Source: Coriobacteriaceae bacterium
GTDB lineage: Bacteria; Actinomycetota; Coriobacteriia; Anaerosomatales; SLCP01
Direction of reading: 5' to 3'
DNA: 17,280 nucleotides
Assembly (NCBI GenBank): GCA_003563465.1
Contig: PWVH01000095.1
Span: 1 to 17,280 of the forward strand
The notes under the pieces are model-generated. The model searched no databases, was not told the DNA's origin, and saw only the letters and a list, made by a program, of their open reading frames with translations. The position numbers were made by a program, and so were the translations under genes. How positions within the stretch are numbered: the first letter of the stretch is position 1; every line of letters starts with the position of its first letter. Below are positions 1 to 8,411 of this stretch, one piece after another.

Positions 1-2
1 TA

Positions 3-2549
3 CACATCGCCGAGGTGCTCGACTGGGCCGAGGAGGTCTTGAACCGCGTGGACCGCGCCGAGTTCTTCAGGCGCTTTGCCGAGGAACACGCCGTGCAATA
101 CTTCTACGAGCCGTTCTTGGAGGCATTCGATCCGCAGCTTCGCAAGGAGCTCGGCGTGTGGTACACGCCCGATGAGGTCGTGAAATACATGGTCGCTCGC
201 GTGGACTGGGCGCTTCGCGAAGAGCTCGGTATCGCAGACGGCCTGGCCGACCCAAGCGTCTACGTGCTCGATCCGTGTTGCGGGACCGGCGCCTACCTTG
301 TGGAGGTCCTGCGCAAGATCGACGAGACGCTCACTGCCAAGGGCGCCGACGCGCTCACCCGCCACGACGTCAAGCGCGCGGCCATGGAGCGCGTGATCGG
401 CTTCGAGATAATGCCGGCGCCGTTCGTCATCGCGCATCTGCAGCTCGGGCTGCTGCTGCAGGAGCTCGGCGTGCCGCTTTCCTCGGACATGGCCGAGCAC
501 GAGCGCGCCGCCGTCTACCTCACGAACGCGCTCACCGGTTGGGACACCGAGGCCCCCAACGCACCCGGTAAGCCTCACCGAAAGGCGCACCCTGCCCAGC
601 TGCTCTTCGAATTCGAGGAGGAGCGCGACGCCGCGGCCAAGGTCAAGCGCGAGGCGCCCGTACTGGTGGTGCTAGGCAACCCGCCGTACAACATCTTTGC
701 TGGAGTGGCCATTGATGAGGAGCGCGAACTCTCTGATGCTTACAGAACTGCGACTCGAGCGCCAAGACCTCAGGGGAGAGGTCTTAACGACATGTACGTC
801 CGCTTCTATCGACTTGCTGAGCGTCAAATCGCTGAGCGTACGCGCCGTGGAATAGCCTGCTTCATCAGCAACTACTCGTGGCTGGACGGACTCTCGTTTA
901 CCGGCATGCGCGAGCGGTTCCTGGGTGTCTTCGATCAGGTGTGGATAGACAACCTACACGGGGACAGAATCATTTCCGAGTACGCACCCGATGGCTCCAC
1001 CAGCGAGACTGTGTTTGCGGTAGGGGGAAAGTCCCCAGGTATCAAGGTGGGCACGGCAATATCGTTGTTGGTGAGACGGGGGGCATCAACGGACACGGGC
1101 GATGCTGAAGTGCTCTATCGTGATCATGATGAGGCCCGCGCCGCTGACCGAAGAAGAAGCCTGGTTGCCAGCCTTTCGAATCAGACAATCAGAGAGGACT
1201 ATGAGGTCATCAATTCCGACCCCGCAATCGGATTCCCTTTCAAGCCGAGACTCTTTTCGGCTGAGTACATGGATTGGCCCAGATTGCCCGAAATCATGCC
1301 CAGGAACTTCTCAGGGATAATCACGAGTCGCGACGCAGATCTCGTTGACATGGATCGGACGCATCTTGAGTCTCGAATCGATGCGTTCTTTGATCAGAAA
1401 GTGTCAGAGGCGGAGTTGGCCGGGATAGCTCCCAGTTTGACACGTCCAGATCGCTGGTTCGACGCGCTTGCAGTGCGGCGTCAGCTGCAGACGCGGGGGC
1501 GAATGACAGACGCAGTGAAGCGCTATGCGTACCGGCCCTTTGACAATCGGTGGGTTTATTGGGAACCGGAGGCACCTCTGGTCATAAGGCCTCGCCCCGA
1601 GTACCGGCCACACGTTTGGGCGGGGAACTACTGGCTTGCTGCGGCTCAGAAGTATCGCAAAGGGTTCAGTCCACCGCTCGTTGGTGAAACTGCGATGGCT
1701 TTTCATCTGATTGAGTCGGGTGCGAATCTCTTCCCGATATGGCTGCGCGGCGATGGAAGCAGCTTGTTCGATGGCGAACAAGGAGCCCAACAGCCGAACC
1801 TCTCGCCGCCAGCGCTGGCCTACCTGCAGAATCTTGGGCTACTCGCCGATGCTACGCCACTCTTCTTCCACTGCGTCTCCGTTCTCCATGCGAGTACCTA
1901 CGCTGCGGAGAACCTTGGTGCGTTGCGGCAAGACTGGCCGCGTGTGCCGCTGCCTAGGACGGTGGAAGTACTGGAATCGTCATCGTCTCTCGGGAAAAGG
2001 GCCGCTGGTCTTCTTGATGTGGAAGTAGTGCTTGAGACGATCGGTGAGCTGCGCGACGTGCACCATAAGGCTCTTGGTGTGCTTACTGTGAGCAACGGTG
2101 ACGCGATGAAGGCGTTGGGTATCACTGCTCGCTGGGGAGCCGTTGGCAGGGGTGGCATCACGATGCCGTCAACCGGCAAGTTGATTGAGCGCGAGTACAC
2201 CGACGACGAGCGCGTGGCCATCGTCGAGACTGCGGAATCCCTCGATGTGTCTGCGGAGACTGCGTTCTCACTCCTCGGCGAGACGTGTTACGACGTGTAT
2301 CTGAACGACGTCGCGTACTGGCGGTGCGTGCCGGCCAGCGTGTGGCGCTACACAATCGGCGGGTACCAGGTGATCAAGAAGTGGCTGAGCTACCGCGAGC
2401 GCGCGCTGCTCGGGCGCGATCTGAAGCCCGAGGAGGCGCGGTACGTCACCGAGATGGTGCGTCGGATCGCGGTGCTCGCGCTCATGGGACCCGAACTCGA
2501 CGCGAACTACGAGCGCGTGAAGGCCGACGTGTGGGAGTGGGAGACTTAG
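3..2549 (+). CDS. Type ISP restriction-modification enzyme, methyltransferase and specificity part (5' end outside window)
   Basis: The frame is open to the left edge, so the gene probably starts upstream; the first in-window start is a GTG at 15, and residues below count from it. It carries an Eco57I-like N6-adenine methyltransferase: SAM-binding motif DPCCGTG at residues 86-92 and catalytic motif NPPY at 222-225, preceded by the typical FYEPFLEAFDP...GVWYTP stretch (about 31-52). Residues about 400-844 resemble the specificity and C-terminal domain of LlaBIII/LlaGI-type ISP enzymes (YAYRPFDNRWVYW about 506-518; WLSYRERALLGR near the end). Family members fuse an Mrr-like nuclease and an SF2 helicase upstream of this part; neither lies in the window, so fused and stand-alone forms cannot be told apart. 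The ends are strongly GC3-biased but the middle (about 720-2150) is not, which suggests a swapped target-recognition region. Its last ~250 bp recur as a decayed copy near 7000-7237. Confidence 0.88.
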   Translation, partial: HIAEVLDWAEEVLNRVDRAEFFRRFAEEHAVQYFYEPFLEAFDPQLRKELGVWYTPDEVVKYMVARVDWALREELGIADGLADPSVYVLDPCCGTGAYLVEVLRKIDETLTAKGADALTRHDVKRAAMERVIGFEIMPAPFVIAHLQLGLLLQELGVPLSSDMAEHERAAVYLTNALTGWDTEAPNAPGKPHRKAHPAQLLFEFEEERDAAAKVKREAPVLVVLGNPPYNIFAGVAIDEERELSDAYRTATRAPRPQGRGLNDMYVRFYRLAERQIAERTRRGIACFISNYSWLDGLSFTGMRERFLGVFDQVWIDNLHGDRIISEYAPDGSTSETVFAVGGKSPGIKVGTAISLLVRRGASTDTGDAEVLYRDHDEARAADRRRSLVASLSNQTIREDYEVINSDPAIGFPFKPRLFSAEYMDWPRLPEIMPRNFSGIITSRDADLVDMDRTHLESRIDAFFDQKVSEAELAGIAPSLTRPDRWFDALAVRRQLQTRGRMTDAVKRYAYRPFDNRWVYWEPEAPLVIRPRPEYRPHVWAGNYWLAAAQKYRKGFSPPLVGETAMAFHLIESGANLFPIWLRGDGSSLFDGEQGAQQPNLSPPALAYLQNLGLLADATPLFFHCVSVLHASTYAAENLGALRQDWPRVPLPRTVEVLESSSSLGKRAAGLLDVEVVLETIGELRDVHHKALGVLTVSNGDAMKALGITARWGAVGRGGITMPSTGKLIEREYTDDERVAIVETAESLDVSAETAFSLLGETCYDVYLNDVAYWRCVPASVWRYTIGGYQVIKKWLSYRERALLGRDLKPEEARYVTEMVRRIAVLALMGPELDANYERVKADVWEWET

Positions 2550-2631
2550 GAGCGACGGGCGTGTCGGCACTGGACGATATCGTGGGTTTGCAGCATCGAA
2601 AGCCATAAGTCAACGTGGGGGCAGTGTTTCT

Positions 2632-3504
2632 GTGAGTATCGCGGAAAGCATCCGGTTCGCTGCAGAAGCTGGCCTGCAGGGACTAACGGACCGCATCAGT
2701 TGCAGCAAGGACCTTCGCAGCACACACACGGTCGTGAGTGTCGAGAACCTTAGCAGCGACCCGGCCCTGTGCGCAGGGATCGCTTCGTATGTTGTTGCCC
2801 TGCGGGCGCGGTCTATCGACACAGCACTTCGCATCCGCGCTGCGGCCTTGCCTGACAGGCCCGAGACTAAAGTAGACCTGCGGGCCGAGATCAGAAAGAT
2901 GTGCGGAGTCGAGCTGCCCGCTGGGAGCCCTGCTGAGTTCATCCAAAACCAGCGAGACCCGTGGCTAAGCGAGGGCTTCAGTCACATGCTCATTCACGCA
3001 GCCGCCGTTCACCCTAATACTCACCCGCCTGGAACGGTCGTTGGTGCCTGGACTGCACACACGCGTCCAGGCGACCCAGGACTAGATGTTGCCACCTTGT
3101 ATCGACGTGAAGGCTTGTTAGGTGTCGGGATTGTCGAGACTAAGGCCTGCCAGAATAGCGCACCGGCGGCGGTGCAGGAGGCCACACGCTACTTCCGAGA
3201 GATCGACCGCGGTCAGCACTCGGATCGCCTCAGACAAGCGGTCGACATGTTGTCGGCGGCGCTTCCGCCGGATGAGGCGGCGAGTCTCCCATTGACGCTG
3301 TGGCGAGACGAACGATCCTACATAGCGAACCCGCACTACGAGTCAGGCTTGAATGGGACGTCCTGGAAACGCAGACGGAGGACTCTTGCGGAGCTACAGC
3401 CACCCGCTAATCGGATTGTCATTCTGGCTTGCGCGATCGGCAACTTTCGGGGGTTTTTCAACCGCGTAGCGGATTCTGCACTCGAGTTCGTTGAAGGGCT
3501 GTGA
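2632..3504 (+). CDS. hamA: HamA-like (DUF1837-type) putative PD-(D/E)xK nuclease, Hachiman defence
   Basis: A 290-residue protein starting at GTG 2632, with a G-rich Shine-Dalgarno-like stretch about 10 nt upstream. It lies 82 bp after the ISP gene and 3 bp before a large SF2 helicase, so it is very probably co-transcribed with the helicase. Candidate PD-(D/E)xK residues are E115 (in SEGFSHML), D152 (in GLDVATL) and E169-x-K171 (in GIVETKA), spaced as in DUF1837/HamA proteins. In Hachiman, HamA is a DNA-degrading effector held in check by the helicase HamB, which senses damaged or aberrant DNA; AbpA of the AbpAB system is related. The assignment rests on this motif pattern, the size and the gene pairing, not on a database match. 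Another restriction-like nuclease partnered with a helicase is the main alternative. Codon use is less GC3-biased than the ISP gene ends, consistent with later acquisition. Confidence 0.58.
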   Translation: MSIAESIRFAAEAGLQGLTDRISCSKDLRSTHTVVSVENLSSDPALCAGIASYVVALRARSIDTALRIRAAALPDRPETKVDLRAEIRKMCGVELPAGSPAEFIQNQRDPWLSEGFSHMLIHAAAVHPNTHPPGTVVGAWTAHTRPGDPGLDVATLYRREGLLGVGIVETKACQNSAPAAVQEATRYFREIDRGQHSDRLRQAVDMLSAALPPDEAASLPLTLWRDERSYIANPHYESGLNGTSWKRRRRTLAELQPPANRIVILACAIGNFRGFFNRVADSALEFVEGL

Positions 3505-3507
3505 CAC

Positions 3508-6500
3508 ATGTTCGATGCACACGCCTCATCCCTTCTAGACGCGTTGCCGCCGATCGAGGGTCTGGATGTCGACGAGGCACGTCGCACTCTTTCTGCGGCG
3601 TACTTCTTATCGGTTGCGAGACGACTTAGCGATTCCAGTCTGCCCGCGGGTTCACGCAACCTATCAGAAGTGCGACGGCAGCTGCGCCGACTCGCCAACT
3701 CCCTCGAGCGATTCGTGCTCGCATCGTTTACGCACGGTAGAGCTCGAGAGGCGGCAGCCTTCGTGTCGGCCGAGAGTGTGTCGCTGCTCTCGAGCCTCAT
3801 AACTGAACACATGCTCGACGTGGATCCCCTGGAGAACGAAGCCGTGTACACGGCTCTTGAGTCGGGACTGCTATACATGGTTGCTGGCTACGACGTAGAC
3901 GCGGCCGCCATGGCGCGTGAGGCTGATCGTGCTCTTCATGGCCGAGTCGCTGCGATGGGGACGGGAGATCTAGTCTCGGAGGTCATCTCCCTATGCGCCG
4001 GTGCACCCTCGATCGATCCCCTCCAGCCTGTAAGGGTTGACTTTGTCCACGATGACTTCATTGAGGCAACGCGCGCAGAGATTGGTCACCTTATCGCGCA
4101 GTGTGTGCGGCAATACCGTATGTGGCTGTGTGGACACGCGAGCGATTCTGTCTCCGAGGTGACGCAGCGGCTCGAGGATATTCGCAACTCACTCGTGGAG
4201 GCCTCGTCACCTAATCAGGCAGAGGAGGGTGCGCTCTCAACTGGCGGCTTGGAGTTTGCCGATTTGCACCACATCGCAGGACTCCTGGTTGCTGCAATCT
4301 CGGCCACCTCTGAACGTGCCGCGATCGCGTCGGTCCCTGTACCTGATGAGGACGAAGAGTATGCCGGTCACTTCAGGACGTATCTCATGAAACGCTGCCT
4401 CGGCAGCAGAGCGATGAAGGGACGGCCCTTCGTCTGGCCCTCCGCGAAGCAGTACATCGACGAGTGCATCCTGGGGTCGCAGTCGAATGCGGTCGTGTCA
4501 ATGCCGACTGGCAGCGGAAAGAGTCATTTGGCGGAAATCGCCATTGTGCAGGCGCTATCGCGAGGATGGGTTCTGTACCTGGCTCCGACCAACGCCCTCG
4601 TCTCCCAAATTCGCCGCGACTTGAGCCAAGCGCTCGCTCCGCTGGAAGGCGTGGAGGTGACTGCGTTTCTTGGTCGGGAGGAATACTCGCCGCTCGTTGG
4701 CGTGGAGTTTCGGCCCACGGAACGCAGCGTGAGAGTGATGACTCCTGAGAAGGCATCTCTGTTCCTTCGACTGTACCCCGAGGCGTATGTGTCCTGCTCG
4801 TTGTGCCTTCTCGATGAATGTCATCTGTTAGGCGATACGTCCCGCGGACCTGTCGTTGATGCACTAATGGCGCACATCGCCACGTTGAACGACATGTGTC
4901 GGTTCTTGCTCATGTCGGCCATGCTGTCAAACGCAAGACAACTGTCCGAATGGATATCCAATCTCCGCGACGACGGTGCAATACCTCTAGTCAGCGGTTG
5001 GAGGCCGTCGCGAACGATGAGAGGACTGGTGGCACTCGATCAAGAGTCTGTCGCGCTGCAGGCTGAGAAAGCAATCGAGTTCTTCAGAACGAACCGATCC
5101 CGTAAGAACTTGGAGTTGCCAATTCCGCTCGTTGTGGTTATCGGACTTTCGGGCCCTTGGGGTGAGGATCATGCCCGCGACTACATGACACTCCGCTTGC
5201 CGCAGACTTATTCACTCCAGTACAAGAAAGCTGGCAATACAGGGTCGCCGAGTTGGAAGAACCAAGCTGGTCGAGAACTAGCAGAGACTCTCGCCAGGTC
5301 GGGCCTTCCAGCGATAAACTTCATCCTTGCAAGCAAGCATCACGCATTCGCCTCGGCGGCGGCTGTCTCAGGTGACTACTCGAGCCGGCGAGCACCAGCG
5401 AAGCTCCCTGCCTTGGAGGAGGCGATGCTCGTGCTCGCCGAGGCGGAGTTGGGGACGACTTCCGCGCTGAGAGGATTGCTCGAACGTGGAGTCGCAGTGC
5501 ACACGGCCGCGATGCTACCAATGGAGCGTCAGGCGTCCGAATCGATGTTCAGCGACGGACTTGCGCCACTCATGTTCGCCACCGGAACGCTGGCACAAGG
5601 CCTGAATCTCCCTGCAGAGGCAATCATAGTGTCGGGCACCTCGATTGGAGACCCCACGGAAGACGTCGACCCCCAGTCGAGGAAAGCGCGAGCAACGAGT
5701 ACGATCCTGAACTCGTTCGGACGAGCAGGGCGTCCTGGATTCGCCAATCATGGACTCGCCCTGCTCGTTACTGACCACCCATACCAAGCACCAGTAACGG
5801 CTGAGCTCAGTCCAATCTCGGCCACTGAGCGCTATCCAGTCATGGCTCAGGAGGATGCCTCGGTTGATGTCCACAGCCCGCTCGAGCAGCTAATCGACGC
5901 CATACTCAGCGGAGAGGATTTCACCAAGTCAGACAATCCCGAACGCGACCAGTACCTCGTGTTGCTCAGCGAGTCGGATGCCCGTAGCAGCCGAGTCTTG
6001 AGGCACACGTTTGGAGCCTTCCATCGGAGAGATCAGCTCACGGACGAGGTTCTCGAAGCACTTGATGAGGCCGTGGCGCAAGGCCGCAAGCGCGTGGTCG
6101 AGGACCTCGGGGCTCCAGCACTGGTCATTGACGCCGCAATTCGATCTGGCATCACCGTTGAGAGAGCGGCGAACATGTGGATCGCATACAAGCGGGCCAT
6201 GGCTCGCACTCAGAAGGCCGCCCTGGACAACGTTACGGATTGGACCCGGCTGTTCCTTGCTACAGTGAGGGCAATGCCGCTCAGTCAGATGACGGGCTAT
6301 GTGCCATCAGAGCCGCGCAAGAAGAAGACATTCCAGGACCAGCTCCATGACGCCGCCGCGCTACTGACCGAAAAACCTATTGCAGCTACACGGCTGTGGG
6401 CGCGTGCATGGAAAGACTGCGAACAGCTGCTTCTGGCATACATGCGAGGAGACGACTATGTTGCACTTGCATCTAGTTACCTCGACATTCAAACACCAAT

Positions 6501-6909
6501 CGATTTGAGGCGTAGCGCTGGAGCCCAGCCAATCCCGAAGACGCTAGACCTAACAGCGTCCTTCTTCTACCGACTCTCAGTTGACGCAGGTTGCTTCGTT
6601 GCTCTCTTCGAGGCTGATGAGTTGCAGCCGGGAGAAGAGATTCCCGAACCGCTTGCGGTGATGCCCCAGGCGATACGTATCGGATGTGACAGCGCTCTCA
6701 CGCTTGCTTGGTTCACGCAGACATTGCAGGTTCGTCTGGCCGCTCACAGCCTTGCGCGTCGTTTTCCTATCCCGGACGAATCGAACACGCCGTCACTTCG
6801 TGCGGCTTGGATTTCTCGGACTCTGAACGAGTGGACCAAGAAAGGGGTGCTGGAATCGGATCCGCTGCTTGTTTCCTTGCAGACACTGCTCACTCAGCAG
6901 CGGTCGTAG
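3508..6909 (+). CDS. hamB: Large SF2 DExH-box helicase, HamB-like (Hachiman defence)
   Basis: An 1133-residue protein from ATG 3508; the ribosome-binding GAAGGG lies inside the end of the upstream gene, implying translational coupling. Helicase motifs are clear: Walker A MPTGSGKS (332-339), DECH box (436-439), a SAT-like SAML (470-473), FATGTLAQGLNLP (from 690) and motif VI NSFGRAGRPG (735-744). The GRAGRPG form is typical of Ski2-like helicases, the group to which HamB belongs. About 330 residues precede the first helicase motif and about 390 follow the last, with no domain I can name. With the upstream HamA-like protein it would form a complex that monitors DNA integrity and unleashes the nuclease on infection. 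The helicase call is secure; HamB identity is inferred from pairing and architecture. No terminator is visible just after the stop; the next 75 bp hold nothing recognisable. Confidence 0.75.
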   Translation: MFDAHASSLLDALPPIEGLDVDEARRTLSAAYFLSVARRLSDSSLPAGSRNLSEVRRQLRRLANSLERFVLASFTHGRAREAAAFVSAESVSLLSSLITEHMLDVDPLENEAVYTALESGLLYMVAGYDVDAAAMAREADRALHGRVAAMGTGDLVSEVISLCAGAPSIDPLQPVRVDFVHDDFIEATRAEIGHLIAQCVRQYRMWLCGHASDSVSEVTQRLEDIRNSLVEASSPNQAEEGALSTGGLEFADLHHIAGLLVAAISATSERAAIASVPVPDEDEEYAGHFRTYLMKRCLGSRAMKGRPFVWPSAKQYIDECILGSQSNAVVSMPTGSGKSHLAEIAIVQALSRGWVLYLAPTNALVSQIRRDLSQALAPLEGVEVTAFLGREEYSPLVGVEFRPTERSVRVMTPEKASLFLRLYPEAYVSCSLCLLDECHLLGDTSRGPVVDALMAHIATLNDMCRFLLMSAMLSNARQLSEWISNLRDDGAIPLVSGWRPSRTMRGLVALDQESVALQAEKAIEFFRTNRSRKNLELPIPLVVVIGLSGPWGEDHARDYMTLRLPQTYSLQYKKAGNTGSPSWKNQAGRELAETLARSGLPAINFILASKHHAFASAAAVSGDYSSRRAPAKLPALEEAMLVLAEAELGTTSALRGLLERGVAVHTAAMLPMERQASESMFSDGLAPLMFATGTLAQGLNLPAEAIIVSGTSIGDPTEDVDPQSRKARATSTILNSFGRAGRPGFANHGLALLVTDHPYQAPVTAELSPISATERYPVMAQEDASVDVHSPLEQLIDAILSGEDFTKSDNPERDQYLVLLSESDARSSRVLRHTFGAFHRRDQLTDEVLEALDEAVAQGRKRVVEDLGAPALVIDAAIRSGITVERAANMWIAYKRAMARTQKAALDNVTDWTRLFLATVRAMPLSQMTGYVPSEPRKKKTFQDQLHDAAALLTEKPIAATRLWARAWKDCEQLLLAYMRGDDYVALASSYLDIQTPIDLRRSAGAQPIPKTLDLTASFFYRLSVDAGCFVALFEADELQPGEEIPEPLAVMPQAIRIGCDSALTLAWFTQTLQVRLAAHSLARRFPIPDESNTPSLRAAWISRTLNEWTKKGVLESDPLLVSLQTLLTQQRS

Positions 6910-6985
6910 ACGGAAACGTGCTGGCGGTGAAACCCTAGTGAGACCGACTGTCGGCCCTAGACTGTCCTGTTTCCGAGTGTAGTCG

Positions 6986-7237
6986 CGACACTTCTGAAGG
7001 ATGTCGCGTACTGGCGGGTCCGTCGAACGTGTGGCGCTACACGATTGGCGGGCACCAGGTCGTCAAGAGTGGCTGTCGTACCGCGAGCGCGCGCTGCTCG
7101 GACGCGACCTCAAGTCCGAGGAGGCGCGCTACGTCACCGAAATGCTGGGTCGGATCGCGGCGCTCGTGCTCATGGGTCCTGAGCTCGACGCGGACTACGA
7201 GCGCGTGAAGGCCGACGTGTGGGAGTGGGAGAGTTGA
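6986..7237 (+). pseudogene. Decayed duplicate of the 3' end of the ISP restriction-modification gene
   Basis: This stretch aligns with the end of the first gene (about 2298-2549) over its whole length with many identical runs, for example GTGTGGCGCTACAC and GCGTGAAGGCCGACGTGTG. Both copies end at equivalent stop codons after WEWE. The copy is broken: a few bases are missing near 7020-7030 and one base is missing near 7068 (AAGAGTGG against AAGAAGTGG), so the reading frame changes twice. Only the last ~55 residues (WLSYRERALLGRDL to WEWES) stay in one frame. No methyltransferase motifs accompany it. It is best read as the stump of an older ISP gene, or as a duplication made when the Hachiman-like pair arrived. 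Confidence 0.85.
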
Positions 7238-7323
7238 GGGCGATGACCTCGGACTTAGCAGTCGAGGTGCTTGATAAGAGCGTGTATGCTGGGTTATCCA
7301 GACTGTAGAATCTCGGGTTAGGA
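7238..7323 (+). other. Left boundary of the cassette array, with an R'-like crossover box
   Basis: No gene is seen between the ISP stump and the antitoxin promoter. GTTAGGA at 7317-7323 fits an integron R' box (GTTRRRY, last base off). The bases after it, TTAGGAATAGCCGC, are complementary (one bulge) to GCGGCATTCCTAA at the start of the first attC (8058-8070), so the crossover lies between 7317 and 7318. No R'' box or attC stem is found to its left, so the left partner is not an intact attC; it may be an attI-like site or scar. A TAGAAT (7306-7311) resembles a -10 box but lacks a good -35, so an array promoter is not claimed. Confidence 0.5.
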
Positions 7324-7340
7324 ATAGCCGCGGGAGCGGC

Positions 7341-7377
7341 TTGCGAGATCCGGGTGTGACGTATACTATGGATAGTA
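7341..7377 (+). promoter_or_regulatory. Promoter with overlapping palindromic operator for the toxin-antitoxin pair
   Basis: A -35-like TTGCGA (7341-7346) and a -10 TATACT (7362-7367) are separated by 15 bp, which is short but workable. Overlapping the -10 is a perfect inverted repeat TACTAT-GG-ATAGTA (7364-7377). A palindrome over the promoter of a small ribbon-helix-helix-type antitoxin is the usual site for autorepression by the antitoxin or the toxin-antitoxin complex. The assignment is by position and symmetry. Confidence 0.6.
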
Positions 7378-7399
7378 GGTGTACGTCAGGAGGTCGCGC

Positions 7400-7636
7400 A
7401 TGAACACCAAACTCACCCTGCGACTCGATGAGAAGCTCATCGCGAGTGCCAAACGCCACTCAGCCCGTTCGGGCAAGTCCGTGTCACAGCTGGTCTCGGA
7501 CTACTTCGCCTTGATCGATGCCCAGGACCGCGATGTAGAGATCACTCCCCGCGTCCGCTCGCTCCGTGGCGTGCTCGCCGGCTCGGGTCTCGATGAACGT
7601 GACTACCGCCGCCACCTCGAGGACAAGCACCTGTGA
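7400..7636 (+). CDS. DUF6364-like (ribbon-helix-helix type) antitoxin
   Basis: A 78-residue protein. The start is ATG 7400, served by AGGAGG about 7 nt upstream; a GTG at 7379 in frame is less likely because the ribosome site would lie inside the gene. The N-terminus MNTKLTLRLDEKLIASAKRH has the alternating strand pattern of ribbon-helix-helix proteins, followed by a helix with SGKSVSQLVSDYF, as in DUF6364 antitoxins. The stop overlaps the GTG start of the PIN toxin by 4 bp. It should neutralise the toxin by direct binding and repress its own promoter through the palindrome at 7364-7377. It is the first gene of cassette 1. Toxin-antitoxin modules are common in integron arrays, where they are thought to stabilise them. 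Confidence 0.85.
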   Translation: MNTKLTLRLDEKLIASAKRHSARSGKSVSQLVSDYFALIDAQDRDVEITPRVRSLRGVLAGSGLDERDYRRHLEDKHL

Positions 7637-8055
7637 GGGTGCTGTTCGACACGAACGTGCTTCTCGATCACCTGCTCGACAGGGAGCCGTTCGTCGACGC
7701 CGCGGAGCGGCTCTTGAGCCTGGTCGATTCAGGCCGGATCGACGGTGTGATCTGCTCGACCACGGCGACGACCATCCACTACCTCGTGGTCAAGGCCGTC
7801 GGGGTGTCTGCAGCGACCGAGTATCCGCGCAAGCTCCTTGCCATCTTCGATGTTGCCTGCGTGGACCGCGAGACGCTGCTCGGCGCGATCGAGGCCGACT
7901 TCTCAGACTTCGAGGATGCGGTCTTGCACGAGGCGGCGTGCAGTAGCGGCGCTGCTGCGATCGTGACCCGCAACGGTAAGGACTTCGCGAAGTCGAGGCT
8001 GCCCGTGTTCGACCCGGTGGAGATGCTCGCTGCAGTGTTCGCGGATTCGGAGTAG
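7633..8055 (+). CDS. PIN-domain ribonuclease toxin (VapC-like)
   Basis: A 140-residue PIN-domain protein translated from a GTG overlapping the antitoxin stop (GTGA), so the two are translationally coupled. The PIN core is visible: D6 and N8 in LFDTNVLLD, the acidic cluster D92/E94/D95 in DFSDFEDAV, and VTRNGKDF (111-118) with D117. The middle conserved acidic residue of classical VapC is not obvious in the STTATTIHYLV segment (42-52), a variation also seen in DUF6364-linked PIN toxins. The expected activity is Mg-dependent cleavage of RNA, tRNA in characterised VapC proteins, when the antitoxin is lost. The gene ends 9 bp before the first attC, so the cassette is compact. Confidence 0.88.
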   Translation: MRVLFDTNVLLDHLLDREPFVDAAERLLSLVDSGRIDGVICSTTATTIHYLVVKAVGVSAATEYPRKLLAIFDVACVDRETLLGAIEADFSDFEDAVLHEAACSSGAAAIVTRNGKDFAKSRLPVFDPVEMLAAVFADSE

Positions 8056-8064
8056 CGGCGGCAT

Positions 8065-8165
8065 TCCTAACCCGCGCATCCACACCGACAAACCGCGGCG
8101 GTAAGGTACTCTGAGTTGAGCGCGCACGGGCCGCGGTTTGCGGGTGATGCGCAAGAGCGTTAGCC
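8065..8165 (+). other. attC site 1 (end of toxin-antitoxin cassette)
   Basis: The R'' core TCCTAAC is at 8065-8071 and the R' core GTTAGCC at 8159-8165. The arms pair from GCGCATC (8074-8080) through CAAACCGCGG on the left with CCGCGGTTTG through GATGCGC (8131-8152) on the right. The left arm has unpaired C, A and A, so the bottom strand has extrahelical G and T bases, the polarity marks of attC recombination. The ~32-nt variable loop separates the arms. R' matches the next cassette's own R'' (GGCTAAC) better than it matches this R'', as expected at a junction. Confidence 0.93.
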
Positions 8166-8180
8166 ACATAGGGGGAAGAG

Positions 8181-8408
8181 ATGCAGCCATATGGGAACCG
8201 CGGCGGCGACTCGGGGGTAGCAGCCTACGAAACCGGGCCGGACTTCATCCGGGTCCAGTTCACGACGGGGGCAGTCTACCTGTACACGCACGCCAGCTGC
8301 GGTGCGCACAACTGCGAGACGATGAAGTCGATGGCAGCGGATGGGCACGGTCTGAACGCCTTCATCAACTCGGTTGTACGCAACGGATACGCGCGACGGG
8401 AAAGGTAG
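8181..8408 (+). CDS. KTSC-like small protein
   Basis: A 75-residue protein from ATG 8181, with AGGGGGAAG just upstream and only ~20 bp after the cassette crossover. It contains the KTSC-type core: YETGPDFIRVQF, then GAVYLYTHA (30-38) and GLNAFINSVV (57-66). KTSC is a short domain of unknown biochemical role found alone or fused to other proteins. Here it lies 3 bp upstream of an OLD-family nuclease in the same cassette, so the two are probably translated from one message and may work together. Its roles could include regulating or inhibiting the nuclease; nothing in the sequence decides this. No promoter is evident in the short leader, so transcription may come from the upstream cassette. Confidence 0.72.
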   Translation: MQPYGNRGGDSGVAAYETGPDFIRVQFTTGAVYLYTHASCGAHNCETMKSMAADGHGLNAFINSVVRNGYARRER

Positions 8409-8411
8409 TCA

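Noticed and set aside
3336..3878. 180-codon minus-strand frame across the HamA/HamB junction
   Set aside because: It spans two well-supported + strand genes; its S/R-rich composition is typical of an antisense shadow.
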